From Candidatus Microgenomatus sp. (GTDB lineage Bacteria > Patescibacteriota > Microgenomatia > UBA1400 > PJMF01): a stretch of DNA of 37,120 nucleotides. Positions within the stretch are counted from its first letter, which is position 1, and each line of letters opens with the position of its first letter. Positions 1 to 7,550 of this stretch are shown here, piece by piece. The stretch is from NCBI GenBank assembly GCA_020724725.1, contig DYGL01000005.1, positions 1 to 37,120 on the forward strand, in the 5' to 3' direction. The notes below the pieces were generated by a model, which was not told the DNA's origin, did no database searches, and saw nothing but the letters and a program-made list of their open reading frames with translations. Position numbers and translations under genes: made by a program.

Positions 1-210
1 CATAACCTTTTTCTTCTTGTGATGATCAACCAAAGAACCAAACCAAAAAGAAGATAGTGAGCTAAAAACTGTAAAAGCACCGCCAATCATGCCTGTTGCC
101 ACTACTGAGTGAGTAGTCAAATAAGCCCAAAAAGTCAAGGCAAACCAAACAAAATTATTGCTAAAAGCAACAATTAAAAAAACTGCTAAAAGTTGAAAAT
201 ATTTCTGCAC
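1..210 (-). CDS. MFS transporter, N-terminal part (cut by window edge)
   Basis: A reading frame starts at a GTG codon (210..208) and runs off the left edge, giving 70 codons. It encodes two hydrophobic segments (about residues 4-28 and 35-58) followed by GSLVDHHKKKKVM, which matches motif A of the major facilitator superfamily in the loop between helices 2 and 3 (G-x-L-x-D-x-x-x-K/R-K/R-x). The substrate cannot be told from this part. A TATAAT box lies six bases before the GTG (217-222) and no Shine-Dalgarno is seen, so the mRNA may be leaderless. The gene is divergent from the amidotransferase at 277. The family call is fairly sure; the substrate is unknown. Confidence 0.7.
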   Translation of the reverse strand, partial: MQKYFQLLAVFLIVAFSNNFVWFALTFWAYLTTHSVVATGMIGGAFTVFSSLSSFWFGSLVDHHKKKKVM

Positions 211-216
211 TCAAAG

Positions 217-222
217 ATTATA
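217..222 (-). promoter_or_regulatory. -10 box of the MFS gene
   Basis: TATAAT read on the minus strand, six bases upstream of the GTG start at 210. The short spacing implies a transcript with almost no leader. Confidence 0.5.
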
Positions 223-276
223 ACAAAAAAAATCCTATTTACTTTTAACTCTCTTAAATTATAAGCTAAAACAAGA

Positions 277-909
277 ATGATTAGCGTCACAGAAAACGGC
301 ATCGCCATCCTCAACACGACCATTGATAATGAAAATGGTGAATTTCCCAATAGATATTTCGACGCCATGCGTTTGGCACTAGAAGCCATGGGAGCACGAG
401 TAATTCCCTTTAAGTGGAAGGATTTGGCAGAGGAAAGAGCAAGGGAGGGCATTCTTCAAAGTTTTACCATGGCAGTAGTTTCTGGCAATGATGGTTATGG
501 ACCACATTTTGAAGAAGGTGATGAATTCAAGAGAAGACTGGGATTTATGCTGCAATTTGCTGGACGAGGCTTATTTGTTTGTCGCGGAGGGCAATTTTAT
601 CTCAGACAAATGGAGGCAGAATTTGCCAAAGATCAAAAACCAGAAAAGGGTCCCACTCCAACCTTAGTCTTAAAAAAAGACGATCCATTAATGCAAGGTT
701 TGCCCGATGAATTCTTAATTCATGGCGATCATGTCCAGCGCATAGATCAAACAAGCTTACCTGCGGATGTGGAAATAGTAGCAGAATCTAGAAATGGTAC
801 TCTCAGCATCGCCAAATTAATCAACAAAGAACACTGGATTAGCCAGAATCATCCAGAATATTTGGATCTACAAGCTAAGGCTATCTTGTGGAACTTATTG
901 CACAAATAA
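277..909 (+). CDS. Class I glutamine amidotransferase-like protein
   Basis: The 210-residue protein looks like a stand-alone class I glutamine amidotransferase domain. Such domains hydrolyse glutamine and pass ammonia to a partner synthase. The nucleophile elbow is VCRGGQ (Cys near residue 101), matching the G-x-C-x-G-x-Q pattern, and the second half of the triad is visible near the C terminus as NHPEY (His-x-Glu). Length fits a single GATase domain of about 190-230 residues. No synthase partner is adjacent: the next gene is convergent DUF4256. It could act like PuuD/gamma-glutamyl hydrolase-type peptidase C26 enzymes instead. A possible -10 (TATAAG, 260-265) lies 11 bases before the ATG and no clear Shine-Dalgarno is present. 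Confidence 0.7.
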   Translation: MISVTENGIAILNTTIDNENGEFPNRYFDAMRLALEAMGARVIPFKWKDLAEERAREGILQSFTMAVVSGNDGYGPHFEEGDEFKRRLGFMLQFAGRGLFVCRGGQFYLRQMEAEFAKDQKPEKGPTPTLVLKKDDPLMQGLPDEFLIHGDHVQRIDQTSLPADVEIVAESRNGTLSIAKLINKEHWISQNHPEYLDLQAKAILWNLLHK

Positions 910-1440
910 TTAAAGTTTCAACAAAGCCCTAAACCCTCTAGAGGCATAGTAAGAGTCAGCGCCGTTGTGATAAATGAAAACCTCATCGTATCGTTTGTCA
1001 GCAAAAATTGCTCCACCTAAATTGCGAATTTTGGAAGGAGTTAGCAACCAACTGGAAGTTTTTTGATCAAAATCTCCAAACTCTTGCAAAATGCGATATT
1101 GCTCTTCATCTAAAATTTCTACTCCCATGGTTTTGGCCAAATCCAAAGCGTTGCCAATAGGACGATGTTCTTTTCTAGACTCCCAAGCTAAGCGATCGTA
1201 ACATAAACTACGACGCCCTTTAGGACTTTCTGGCGAGCAATCTACAAAAAATAGTTCTTTTTTGGGACCAAAAATCAAAACATCTGGTTCCCCACCAGTT
1301 GCCTCCATTTTGCTCAAAACTTGAAGTTTGGCTGGCTGAGCTTCCAGCTTAGCCAAAATTTGAGACCAAGCTAGGCCTTGATGACGAGCCATATTTTGCT
1401 CAAAACGAACCTGAAGAATTTCAAGTAAATTATTTTTCAT
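910..1440 (-). CDS. DUF4256 family protein
   Basis: The 176-residue protein matches my recollection of the DUF4256 family over its whole length. Marker blocks are [12 protein letters not shown] near the N terminus, GGEPDVL around residue 50, [15 protein letters not shown] around 70-83 and the C-terminal [17 protein letters not shown]. The function of the family is not known. The mix of conserved Asp, Glu and His residues might point to an enzyme, but that is speculation. It is the downstream gene of a two-gene unit with the DUF2200 gene: its ATG at 1440 lies inside the last codons of that gene (11-base overlap), which suggests translational coupling. The stop at 910 lies just past the convergent amidotransferase gene. 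Confidence 0.8.
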   Translation of the reverse strand: MKNNLLEILQVRFEQNMARHQGLAWSQILAKLEAQPAKLQVLSKMEATGGEPDVLIFGPKKELFFVDCSPESPKGRRSLCYDRLAWESRKEHRPIGNALDLAKTMGVEILDEEQYRILQEFGDFDQKTSSWLLTPSKIRNLGGAIFADKRYDEVFIYHNGADSYYASRGFRALLKL

Positions 1441-1807
1441 TAATCAAACCTTTCCTTAAAATTTTTTCCATCTCTCTTCCCTTAGCCAATTCATCAATCA
1501 ATTTGTCTAGATAGCGAATTTCTCGCATGGTTGGCTCCTCAATTTCCTCAATTCTCACTCCACAGATTATCCCTTTGATTAGGTTGCGAGCGGGATTTAG
1601 CTTTGGGGCTTTGGCAAAGAAATTTTCTAGGTTGGTTTCTTTGCTTAGTTGAGCTTGAAGATCTGCTTGGCTATATCCAGTTAACCAAGTGATAATCTGG
1701 TTCACTTCTGCCTTTGTTCGTCCTTTTCTCTCTGCTTTTGCAATATAAAGAGGATAAATCCTAGCAAAACTCATAGCGAAGAGTCGGTGATTTTTTGTAT
1801 TTTTCAT
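1430..1807 (-). CDS. DUF2200 family protein
   Basis: The frame can be extended upstream to position 1921, but the conserved part starts at [19 protein letters not shown], so I place the start at the ATG 1807..1805, giving 125 residues. This is the usual length of DUF2200 proteins. The block [22 protein letters not shown], the helix ITWLTGY and the basic stretch following NPARNLIKG are typical. No catalytic motif is obvious and the role is unknown. DUF2200 proteins turn up sporadically in diverse bacteria, often close to other small orphan families. A TAAACT box lies 8 bases before the chosen ATG, compatible with a leaderless start. It overlaps the following DUF4256 gene by 11 bases. Confidence 0.75.
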   Translation of the reverse strand: MKNTKNHRLFAMSFARIYPLYIAKAERKGRTKAEVNQIITWLTGYSQADLQAQLSKETNLENFFAKAPKLNPARNLIKGIICGVRIEEIEEPTMREIRYLDKLIDELAKGREMEKILRKGLINEK

Positions 1808-1898
1808 TTCAAATAAGTTTAACACACGATTTAGAAAATATTTCTCATCCGCAAGGCAAGGTTGCAATGCAAAATAGAGATTGATAAGATTAAATGAC

Positions 1899-2867
1899 AT
1901 GGCAACATTATCAGAAACCAACGCGACTAAAACAGAAATTACTCCGGAAACAAGTAAGGAAAAAGCCTTGGCGGCGTTTTCTGGAGTAGTTAATCACTCT
2001 TACGCACTCGCCATGGAATCTGTTGAGTTGAGTGGTGCCGATTCGAGTATGCTAGCAACTGAAGCTTGGCATATCAAAGACAAAGCTACGCAAGCTGGAC
2101 AAGCCATGACCGATGAAGAAAGTCTAGAAATTGCCAAAGCCAAACTTCAGCAAAAAACTGAAAGCAAAGCCAATAGAATAGAGGAAATAAGAGAAGAAAC
2201 TAAGGCACTGACTGAAAAAAATGGTCAGATAATGGAAATATTACCTCAGCTTGGAATTAGCACCGAAGAGATTAGCCTTGTTAACAATGAAGTTAGACAA
2301 AAACTTGTCAACAAAATACTTGAAGAATACCGCGAAGCCACCGCTTTGAGAATTAGATTAAGCTTAGGCTCGGCACTAGCTCCAAACACTGAAGAATCTA
2401 GAAAAATTGCCTACATACAAAATAAATACAACGATAAATTATTTAATTTACCTGCAATTGGCCTCCAAGTCTTTGGTGTTGACAGAGAGCAATTTGACGC
2501 CATCAACCAAGAAGTAACCCAACAAATAAAAGGAGAACTACTAGAGTCATATAAAAAAATGTGCACAGAAGAAGCAGAGCTTCATAAATTTCATGAAAAA
2601 GCACCACAAGCACTTAAGAACCCCACTGTCATAAGAATTCAAGAAGTCCAAAGAAGAAGAATTGCGACTGGTGATTTTTTAATCGGTTCGTTGCAAGTTA
2701 ATGACGCTTCAATTAGATTGATCAGAGATCAAATCCTCAACAAAAAAGAGTTTGCTGAAAACCAAGCAAAAACCAAACAAAAAGAAGGCGGCTTTTTTAG
2801 AAGAATTTTTAACAATTTAAGGTCTGTGTTTGCGCCAAAAACAGGTCTACAAAACCCCCAAAATTAA
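1899..2867 (+). CDS. Hypothetical coiled-coil-rich protein
   Basis: I do not recognise this protein of about 322 residues. It is rich in Glu, Lys, Gln and Ala and is predicted by eye to be almost all helix, with a long charged coiled-coil-like stretch around residues 75-125 and again 200-250. There is no signal peptide or membrane span. The C terminus ends in a basic, amphipathic segment ([17 protein letters not shown]) that might bind membrane or nucleic acid. The ATG at 1899 is preferred over the upstream TTG at 1881 because a TAAGAT box (1885-1890) sits eight bases before it, as in other genes here. The 3' end overlaps the convergent membrane-protein gene by 21 bases. Confidence 0.6.
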   Translation: MATLSETNATKTEITPETSKEKALAAFSGVVNHSYALAMESVELSGADSSMLATEAWHIKDKATQAGQAMTDEESLEIAKAKLQQKTESKANRIEEIREETKALTEKNGQIMEILPQLGISTEEISLVNNEVRQKLVNKILEEYREATALRIRLSLGSALAPNTEESRKIAYIQNKYNDKLFNLPAIGLQVFGVDREQFDAINQEVTQQIKGELLESYKKMCTEEAELHKFHEKAPQALKNPTVIRIQEVQRRRIATGDFLIGSLQVNDASIRLIRDQILNKKEFAENQAKTKQKEGGFFRRIFNNLRSVFAPKTGLQNPQN

Positions 2868-3152
2868 GAGCAATAAAACTCCACCAGTGAAAGTGGCAAA
2901 AATAGCGACAGTCTTGGTGAATAAACTCAAGGCTAGTTTTTTCTTACCTTCAATAAAATACTGCAGAGGCTGATAAAAAAATAAATAAGCCATCACTGCC
3001 ACCGAAAGGGTTAAGATCGAGATAAAAACAATGGGAGCAAAAAAGGTGTCAGGCTTATTACTTTGGGTTTGTGAGACATAAGACATTATGGCTACAACCA
3101 AGACTATATAAGTCGAAGCTGACAAAGCGTTGAGCAGGGGATTTTTTGACAT
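2847..3152 (-). CDS. Small three-helix membrane protein
   Basis: Hypothetical integral membrane protein of 101 residues with three hydrophobic segments (about 9-25, 36-58 and 76-100) separated by short polar loops including IEGKKK. The frame extends to a GTG at 3170, but the TATAAT box at 3162-3167 would then lie inside the coding region. The ATG at 3152 (MSKNPLLN) is nine bases after that box and is the likely start. Proteins like this are common as orphans in Patescibacteria. No function can be given. It is divergent from the membrane protein at 3212 and shares a short promoter region with it. Confidence 0.6.
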   Translation of the reverse strand: MSKNPLLNALSASTYIVLVVAIMSYVSQTQSNKPDTFFAPIVFISILTLSVAVMAYLFFYQPLQYFIEGKKKLALSLFTKTVAIFATFTGGVLLLLILGVL

Positions 3153-3161
3153 ATCAGTAAG

Positions 3162-3204
3162 ATTATACACTTTTTTTGCTTTGCAAAAAAATAAGGTCTA
3201 TAAT
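3162..3204. promoter_or_regulatory. Divergent promoter pair with central hairpin
   Basis: TATAAT on the minus strand (3162-3167) serves the gene starting at 3152. TATAAT on the plus strand (3199-3204) serves the gene starting at 3212. Between them lies a perfect inverted repeat, seven T plus GC, a TTT loop, then GC plus seven A (3171-3191). Each -10 is only 7-9 bases from its start codon. Confidence 0.55.
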
Positions 3205-3211
3205 CTAGAGT

Positions 3212-3595
3212 GTGGCACAAGAAAGCTTATTGGCTAGAGCCACAGGCGGAGCTTTAGCCGTCATCGGTTTCCTACTCTCACCACTCTCTTGGTGGAACGA
3301 TTTAATTGTTAATTTTCCCTTGTCTTACGCGATTGCCATACCTTTTGGCCTGATCAGAAAATCCTTATTTCTGCCAAGCTTCATCGGAGCCTACTGGCTG
3401 ACCAATATTTTGGGCTTATTATTGCTGCAAAAAGGTGGTGAAAAACTTTTCAAAAAAGAAGCGAGTCAAATTGAACCGAGCAAAGCAATTAAAAACACTT
3501 TGATCTGGAGCAGTATTTACACGGTGTTGATTGCAGTTTTAATTTTATCTGGAGTTTTATCTTTTCCTAGCGAATTGATAGCTAGGATTAAGTAA
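3212..3595 (+). CDS. Small membrane protein
   Basis: Hypothetical protein of 127 residues starting at GTG. Three hydrophobic stretches (about residues 11-30, 36-70 with a break, and 95-117) suggest a multi-pass membrane protein. The loop SPLSWWNDLIVNFPLSYAIA is aromatic-rich. The sequence is reminiscent of small membrane proteins of CPR genomes without assigned role, and I cannot name a family. The GTG start is seven bases after a perfect TATAAT and no Shine-Dalgarno is present. The next gene, TspO, follows 25 bases later on the same strand with its own -10-like sequence. Confidence 0.55.
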   Translation: MAQESLLARATGGALAVIGFLLSPLSWWNDLIVNFPLSYAIAIPFGLIRKSLFLPSFIGAYWLTNILGLLLLQKGGEKLFKKEASQIEPSKAIKNTLIWSSIYTVLIAVLILSGVLSFPSELIARIK

Positions 3596-3620
3596 ATTTT
3601 AGGTGCATACTATAAATTAA

Positions 3621-4091
3621 ATGAAAAACACATGGAAATTTATTGTATCGGTGATTGGTTGTGAATTAGTTGGAATTCTTGGCACCCCATTCACCATCTC
3701 TGCTATCCCCACTTGGTACGCCACTTTAAACAAACCATTCTTTGCTCCACCCAACTGGCTCTTTGGACCAGCTTGGACGTTATTATATTTTCTGATGGGC
3801 CTAGCCTTTTATCTGATCTGGAAACAAGGCTGGCAAAAAAAGAAAAATAAAATTGCTGGTAAATACTTTTTGGCACAGTTAGCCCTGAACTTCATCTGGT
3901 CACCAATTTTCTTTGGACTGAGAGCTCCGCTAATTGGATTAATTGTGATTGTAGCGATGTGGACAATGATTGTGATAACGATGAAAAAGTTTTACCCACT
4001 GTCAAAACCAGCTTTTTACCTACTGGTACCATATTTACTGTGGGTGAGTTTTGCCACCTTGCTTAATGGAGCGATTGTGGTTTTGAACTGA
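3621..4091 (+). CDS. tspO: TspO/MBR family protein (tryptophan-rich sensory protein)
   Basis: TspO/MBR proteins are five-helix membrane proteins that bind porphyrins and other ligands and are linked to tetrapyrrole and stress responses. The 156-residue length is typical. The family signatures are clear: WYATLNKPFFAPPNWLFGPAW (about residues 32-52), WTLLYFLMG, the ALNFIWSPIFFG helix in the middle and PYLLWVSFATLLNGAI at the end. Five hydrophobic segments can be counted. The ATG at 3621 follows CATACT/TATAAA boxes by 4-9 bases. The stop is TGA, so UGA is a terminator in this genome. The last 29 bases overlap the convergent YwqK-like gene. No heme-synthesis gene is nearby. Confidence 0.88.
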   Translation: MKNTWKFIVSVIGCELVGILGTPFTISAIPTWYATLNKPFFAPPNWLFGPAWTLLYFLMGLAFYLIWKQGWQKKKNKIAGKYFLAQLALNFIWSPIFFGLRAPLIGLIVIVAMWTMIVITMKKFYPLSKPAFYLLVPYLLWVSFATLLNGAIVVLN

Positions 4092-4359
4092 GTTTCTTAC
4101 CATCTTGAAAAGTTTCTTCTTTTTCAACACTTCCATCCGCTTTGTATCTTGTCCATTTTCCGTGTTTTTTATTATCTTTAAAATGTCCAACAACCCAAAG
4201 GTACCCCTCTTTTTTATTAAATATCCATTTACCCTGAAATAAATTATCAATGCGCTTGCCCTGAGCTTTTATCTTTCCATCCATATGGTAATAAGTGAAA
4301 ATTTCTCCACTTTGTTCAGAGATTTTTTGACCATTAGAATAATTGCCAGTATTTTTCAT
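4063..4359 (-). CDS. MORN-repeat / YwqK-like protein
   Basis: The 98-residue protein carries about three MORN-type units of the form (Y/G)-x-x-G-K-x-x-G-x-W/Y: YYHMDGKIKAQG, NLFQGKWIFN and NKKHGKWTRYKADG followed by FQDGKK. MORN-containing YwqK-family proteins are annotated in some bacteria as antitoxin-like, but here no toxin is adjacent, so this is only a family label. Compared with longer relatives it is short, possibly a truncated copy. The 3' end overlaps the tspO gene on the other strand. A TAATAA box lies nine bases before the ATG. Confidence 0.65.
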   Translation of the reverse strand: MKNTGNYSNGQKISEQSGEIFTYYHMDGKIKAQGKRIDNLFQGKWIFNKKEGYLWVVGHFKDNKKHGKWTRYKADGSVEKEETFQDGKKLSSKPQSLH

Positions 4360-4395
4360 TAGCTTAAATTATTACCAAGAAAAAATTGTGATACT

Positions 4396-4776
4396 CTAAC
4401 CCTCAACTTCAACTTGAAAACCACCTTGGGCCATACGATTAGGGTCAAATGGCATCACAAAGTCTTTATAGTCGGCGTACTTCTCACCCATTTCAGCATT
4501 TACCTTTGCAGTGATTTCATCTCGTTGTTTTTTTGATTTGTAGATGACGAAAGAAAACCAAACGTTCTCGTTAGCTTTGGCTCCAGACATTTCAAGGAAA
4601 GTTCGAGCCTTGTCGCCACCAATTTCTTGAGTTTCTAGATCGGCACCTCTGCATTCAAAATACTGCAGTGCACCGTGCCTTATCCAGACTTCGCGACCTT
4701 CCTCAGCCATTTTCTTGTAGTCATCCTCTTTGTCTTTGGGAACAATCATTACGAATCCATCAATGTATTTTGACAT
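4396..4776 (-). CDS. DUF1428 (YbaA-like) family protein
   Basis: The 126-residue protein matches the DUF1428/YbaA family, small alpha-beta barrel proteins related to dimeric ferredoxin-like folds whose role is unknown. Diagnostic blocks are MSKYIDGFVMIVPKDKEDDYKK at the start, HGALQYFECRGAD around residue 35-45, NVWFSFVIYKSKKQRDEI around 72-88 and the end MPFDPNRMAQGGF. The start is well supported: a strong Shine-Dalgarno AGGAGG (4784-4789) sits seven bases before the ATG, and a TATAAT box (4797-4802) lies further upstream. This is a conventional led mRNA, unlike many neighbours, which may point to a different origin. Confidence 0.85.
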   Translation of the reverse strand: MSKYIDGFVMIVPKDKEDDYKKMAEEGREVWIRHGALQYFECRGADLETQEIGGDKARTFLEMSGAKANENVWFSFVIYKSKKQRDEITAKVNAEMGEKYADYKDFVMPFDPNRMAQGGFQVEVEG

Positions 4777-4783
4777 ATAAAAA

Positions 4784-4802
4784 CCTCCTTAAAGAAATTA
4801 TA
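4784..4802 (-). promoter_or_regulatory. Promoter -10 and Shine-Dalgarno of the DUF1428 gene
   Basis: On the minus strand TATAAT (4797-4802) is followed by AAGGAGG-type ribosome binding sequence (4784-4790), then seven bases to the ATG at 4776. It is one of few strong Shine-Dalgarno sites in the window. Confidence 0.6.
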
Positions 4803-5047
4803 AATGAGATAAAACAGAAAGATAGAAAGAATTTCGTGAGGGGATTATGATGTGGGATTGAAAAGAAAAGAAGGTGAAAATGAAGATTTTAATTTGGATC
4901 CCCGAGCCAAGGTATCAAATAATAGCATGTATTGAAGGGTTGCTGGAAGCACTGCTCCATAGCGAGCCAGTAAAAAAATATTGGATTCCTAAGCTAATGT
5001 AGGTGTGATCTGAAAAGTCGTTATAGAAACTTGACTACCACATGTAT

Positions 5048-6451
5048 TTATTCCTCGAACGGTTTTATTAGGCTAGGCACAGAAATGGAATTGCCACTAA
5101 CATACCAACACTCAAGATCATTTTTCAAATTGTTATTCACGAGTGAAAGCATGATAAGCCTATTTAGCATATATTCAAAGAACCTCAAACCGTCTGCTAA
5201 TTTATCCAAACTCCCATACCTTGAAGAAAACTCTCTGTCTGCTTCTTGGTTTTTTCCGTGAGCTATACAATTCCTTATCTCATAGAGATCTGTAATTGTT
5301 TGTTTCACATTTGATTCGATCATGCCAGAATAATTAGCGAGTAACACTGGTAAAAATGATTCTCTAAAGTTTTTATTATCACGGTTTGATGGGTAACCGT
5401 TACGATCTTTAAGATCAGGAAGCAAAGAATTCAAAACAAATGTTAGTCCAAGAAGATTGTTAAAAAGATAATACTTTCTTTTAGTAGTAGATTCGCCAAA
5501 TCCTCCAGATGTTTGAAGGGTTGCCCTTAATCTTATTTGCCAATCTGTAAAGATATATTGCGAGTAGTCAACACCTTCACATTTTTTTAGAGCATTACTA
5601 ATAAACCAGTCATTTGGGTGATCTAGAGTAGTATGCTCACCAACTTCCTCGTATATGTCATTATCTGCCACTGAAAACACAGATGCCCCTACATCTGAAA
5701 AGGGGGAATAATGTCCAAATCCAAACAAACGAATATCATTAAAAAATACACTGCCACCAGCAACATTTCTCACAATAAATGTGATCAGATTAAATCTTTC
5801 AGTAGCTTCTCTGACACCGGCAACAAACACACCAGAATTAGTGATTTTCTTTCTCATTCTTAGCACCATCCAGGATGGTTGAAAACTTTCCAGGAAACTA
5901 TAACGAATGCCATCTTTTCTTTCCCAACCCAATAATCGGTACTCAAAAGCAGTACTAGTCCAATATACGTCAACATTAGTCCAAGGAATAAGGTTATCTA
6001 GACCAATGCCACCATAATAATAAAGGTTTTTGAGGCGAGCTAGATACTGCATCTCAACTTCGTTAGAAAAAAAGTCATGCTCAAATTGAGTCCATAAAAA
6101 TTCAAAGTCCTTATCAAAATCCTCAGATTCAACACATCTGTAGATCGCATACTCAAAAAAATCATCTATAAAGTACTCAAAGGCACTTTGGGCTAAATCT
6201 AATGAGTTTTCTGATAAAAACTGCAATCTAGGACTAATTAGTGTATTGTACTTTTGTAGAATCAACCCTTGATTGTCTTCTACAAACTTTTTTACCTGTT
6301 TTTTTGGGTATAGTTGATTGCTTATGGTGAACAATTCTAGAGTAATATTCAACTGATTTTTAATATTTGGGTAATGCTCAACAAGATATTGAATGTTTTC
6401 TGTTACACCCTTTATAACTGACTTTTTAAATGAAGCGGGAAATATAGCCAT
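5048..6451 (-). CDS. HEPN-domain (Apea-like) protein, putative RNase
   Basis: Protein of 467 residues, unnamed family. Its C-terminal part (about 330-460) is helical and contains EIRNCIAHGK with Arg393 and His398, the R-x4-6-H signature of HEPN domains. Many HEPN domains are metal-independent RNases in toxin-antitoxin, abortive infection or CRISPR-associated systems. The neighbourhood motif resembles the Apea-like HEPN group. The N-terminal 320 residues are not recognised: helical up to about 150, then beta-rich with many aromatic residues (WTSTAFEYRLLGW, FLESFQPSWMVLRM). It lies nine bases downstream of the nuclease-like gene, so it is probably in the same operon. GTAGGG just ahead of the ATG may serve as Shine-Dalgarno. 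The HEPN call is good; an RNase role is inference. Confidence 0.6.
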   Translation of the reverse strand: MAIFPASFKKSVIKGVTENIQYLVEHYPNIKNQLNITLELFTISNQLYPKKQVKKFVEDNQGLILQKYNTLISPRLQFLSENSLDLAQSAFEYFIDDFFEYAIYRCVESEDFDKDFEFLWTQFEHDFFSNEVEMQYLARLKNLYYYGGIGLDNLIPWTNVDVYWTSTAFEYRLLGWERKDGIRYSFLESFQPSWMVLRMRKKITNSGVFVAGVREATERFNLITFIVRNVAGGSVFFNDIRLFGFGHYSPFSDVGASVFSVADNDIYEEVGEHTTLDHPNDWFISNALKKCEGVDYSQYIFTDWQIRLRATLQTSGGFGESTTKRKYYLFNNLLGLTFVLNSLLPDLKDRNGYPSNRDNKNFRESFLPVLLANYSGMIESNVKQTITDLYEIRNCIAHGKNQEADREFSSRYGSLDKLADGLRFFEYMLNRLIMLSLVNNNLKNDLECWYVSGNSISVPSLIKPFEE

Positions 6452-6460
6452 AATTTCGCC

Positions 6461-7462
6461 CTACCTTTTAGGCAACCTACCTCCACTAGCCAAACACTCA
6501 TCTACAGAATTATATGTAGTATAGTTAGTGGTTTTGTCATAATAAGTTGTGCCTGGAGCATGGCAGATATCATTAGTGCTTTTTTTAACAACTCCACTTG
6601 AGCTCGGCTGTGAGGTTGGCGCAGTAGTTGTGCCACCCAAACCAGAATTTTGTGCTGGCTGGTTGTTAGTACTAGATGTTGGCTGTTTTGTTGTAGCTGG
6701 TGTTGCCGTAGGAGCTGGACAACTATTTGGGCTCCATAGACCCAATTCGTTAGTTTGAGCTTCCTCTTGTGCGGTTGTATATGCTTCCAGATATTTGTGA
6801 GGAGAGTTGCCATAAGGACTAGATTGAGCATATCCAAGCTTTATCATCTCTAAGCCAACATCAGTGTCATTTTCGAGAAAGATAAATCTAAGTAGTCGGT
6901 TATATTGATCTTTGTCACCCTGGGTTTCATCTTGTTCCAAGTAAACCTTTTTGCCACTTACGAGTTCGGTCATTTTTTGACTTGCCTCATTACCCATACA
7001 CTCTACGGGACGACGAAGGTCAACTGACTCAGGGGTGTTAATGTTTGCCAATCTAATCGTTTCAGTTTTATTGTCGATGAGCACTTTAATCGTGTCACCA
7101 TCAGTAATACTAGTTACTTCATAATAGATTTTCTCTGGTTCACTGCCTTGATCCACATTTTCTTCTGCTGGTACTTCTTCTACAATCTCAGCCTCAGCAA
7201 CATCCTGTTTGGGAGTAGCAGGAGACAAATTCGCAACAAAGGTAAGAAATAAAACTACGCCTAAAATCACCTTTCCCCAGGTTGGAACAATAAGCTTTAG
7301 TTTACTGAACAGATATTTTTGAGAAAGTGGCGTTACTAAAAAAGCCAAAATCAATATAGCAATAGATGAGATTATATCTCCAGTTGTAAGGGCACCTAGA
7401 GCAAGTAGAGTAAAGATGCCACTACTTAACCAACTAATAATTGAAGTTGTTGCTCTTTTCAT
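6461..7462 (-). CDS. Membrane-anchored Staphylococcal-nuclease-like (TNase/SNase) protein
   Basis: Protein of 333 residues: two or three membrane segments at the N terminus (about 8-46 and 64-80), an acidic linker (85-110), an SNase domain (about 113-246), a Thr/Ser/Pro/Gln-rich linker (250-295) and a C-terminal module of about 35 residues with two Cys (ICHAPGTTYYD and DECLASGGRLP). SNase enzymes cleave DNA and RNA with Ca2+. Using S. aureus numbering, Asp21 (D123), Arg35 (R137), Thr41 (T143), Glu43 (E145) and Arg87 (R189) are present, but Asp40, a calcium ligand, is Asn (N142). The domain probably faces the outside and may take part in nucleic-acid scavenging. A TTAACT box is 8 bases before the ATG. 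The HEPN gene follows. Confidence 0.85.
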   Translation of the reverse strand: MKRATTSIISWLSSGIFTLLALGALTTGDIISSIAILILAFLVTPLSQKYLFSKLKLIVPTWGKVILGVVLFLTFVANLSPATPKQDVAEAEIVEEVPAEENVDQGSEPEKIYYEVTSITDGDTIKVLIDNKTETIRLANINTPESVDLRRPVECMGNEASQKMTELVSGKKVYLEQDETQGDKDQYNRLLRFIFLENDTDVGLEMIKLGYAQSSPYGNSPHKYLEAYTTAQEEAQTNELGLWSPNSCPAPTATPATTKQPTSSTNNQPAQNSGLGGTTTAPTSQPSSSGVVKKSTNDICHAPGTTYYDKTTNYTTYNSVDECLASGGRLPKR

Positions 7463-7550
7463 GCCTCAACAGTTAATTTTCAATGAAGTGAAACACTCTG
7501 AATTAATCCAAGAACTAATTAACTCTAAGTTAGTTATGGGTTTAAGCACT

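Noticed and set aside
1808-1921. Upstream extension of the DUF2200 frame to 1921, overlapping the start of the gene at 1899
   Set aside because: The extension does not look like DUF2200, would overlap a divergent gene, and a -10-like box precedes the inner ATG at 1807.
4080-4091. Recoding of UGA as an amino acid (Gracilibacteria/SR1 code)
   Set aside because: UGA ends tspO and the NuoF-like gene at the expected family lengths, so it acts as a stop here.
6502-6837. Minus-strand open frame of 111 codons inside the SNase-like gene
   Set aside because: It is an alternative frame of the Thr/Ser/Gln-rich linker, low in complexity and without support.
7513-7535. Hairpin AACTAA/TTAGTT after tRNA-Asn as a terminator
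   Set aside because: Only six pairs with a large loop and no U-run on the minus strand; too weak to call.
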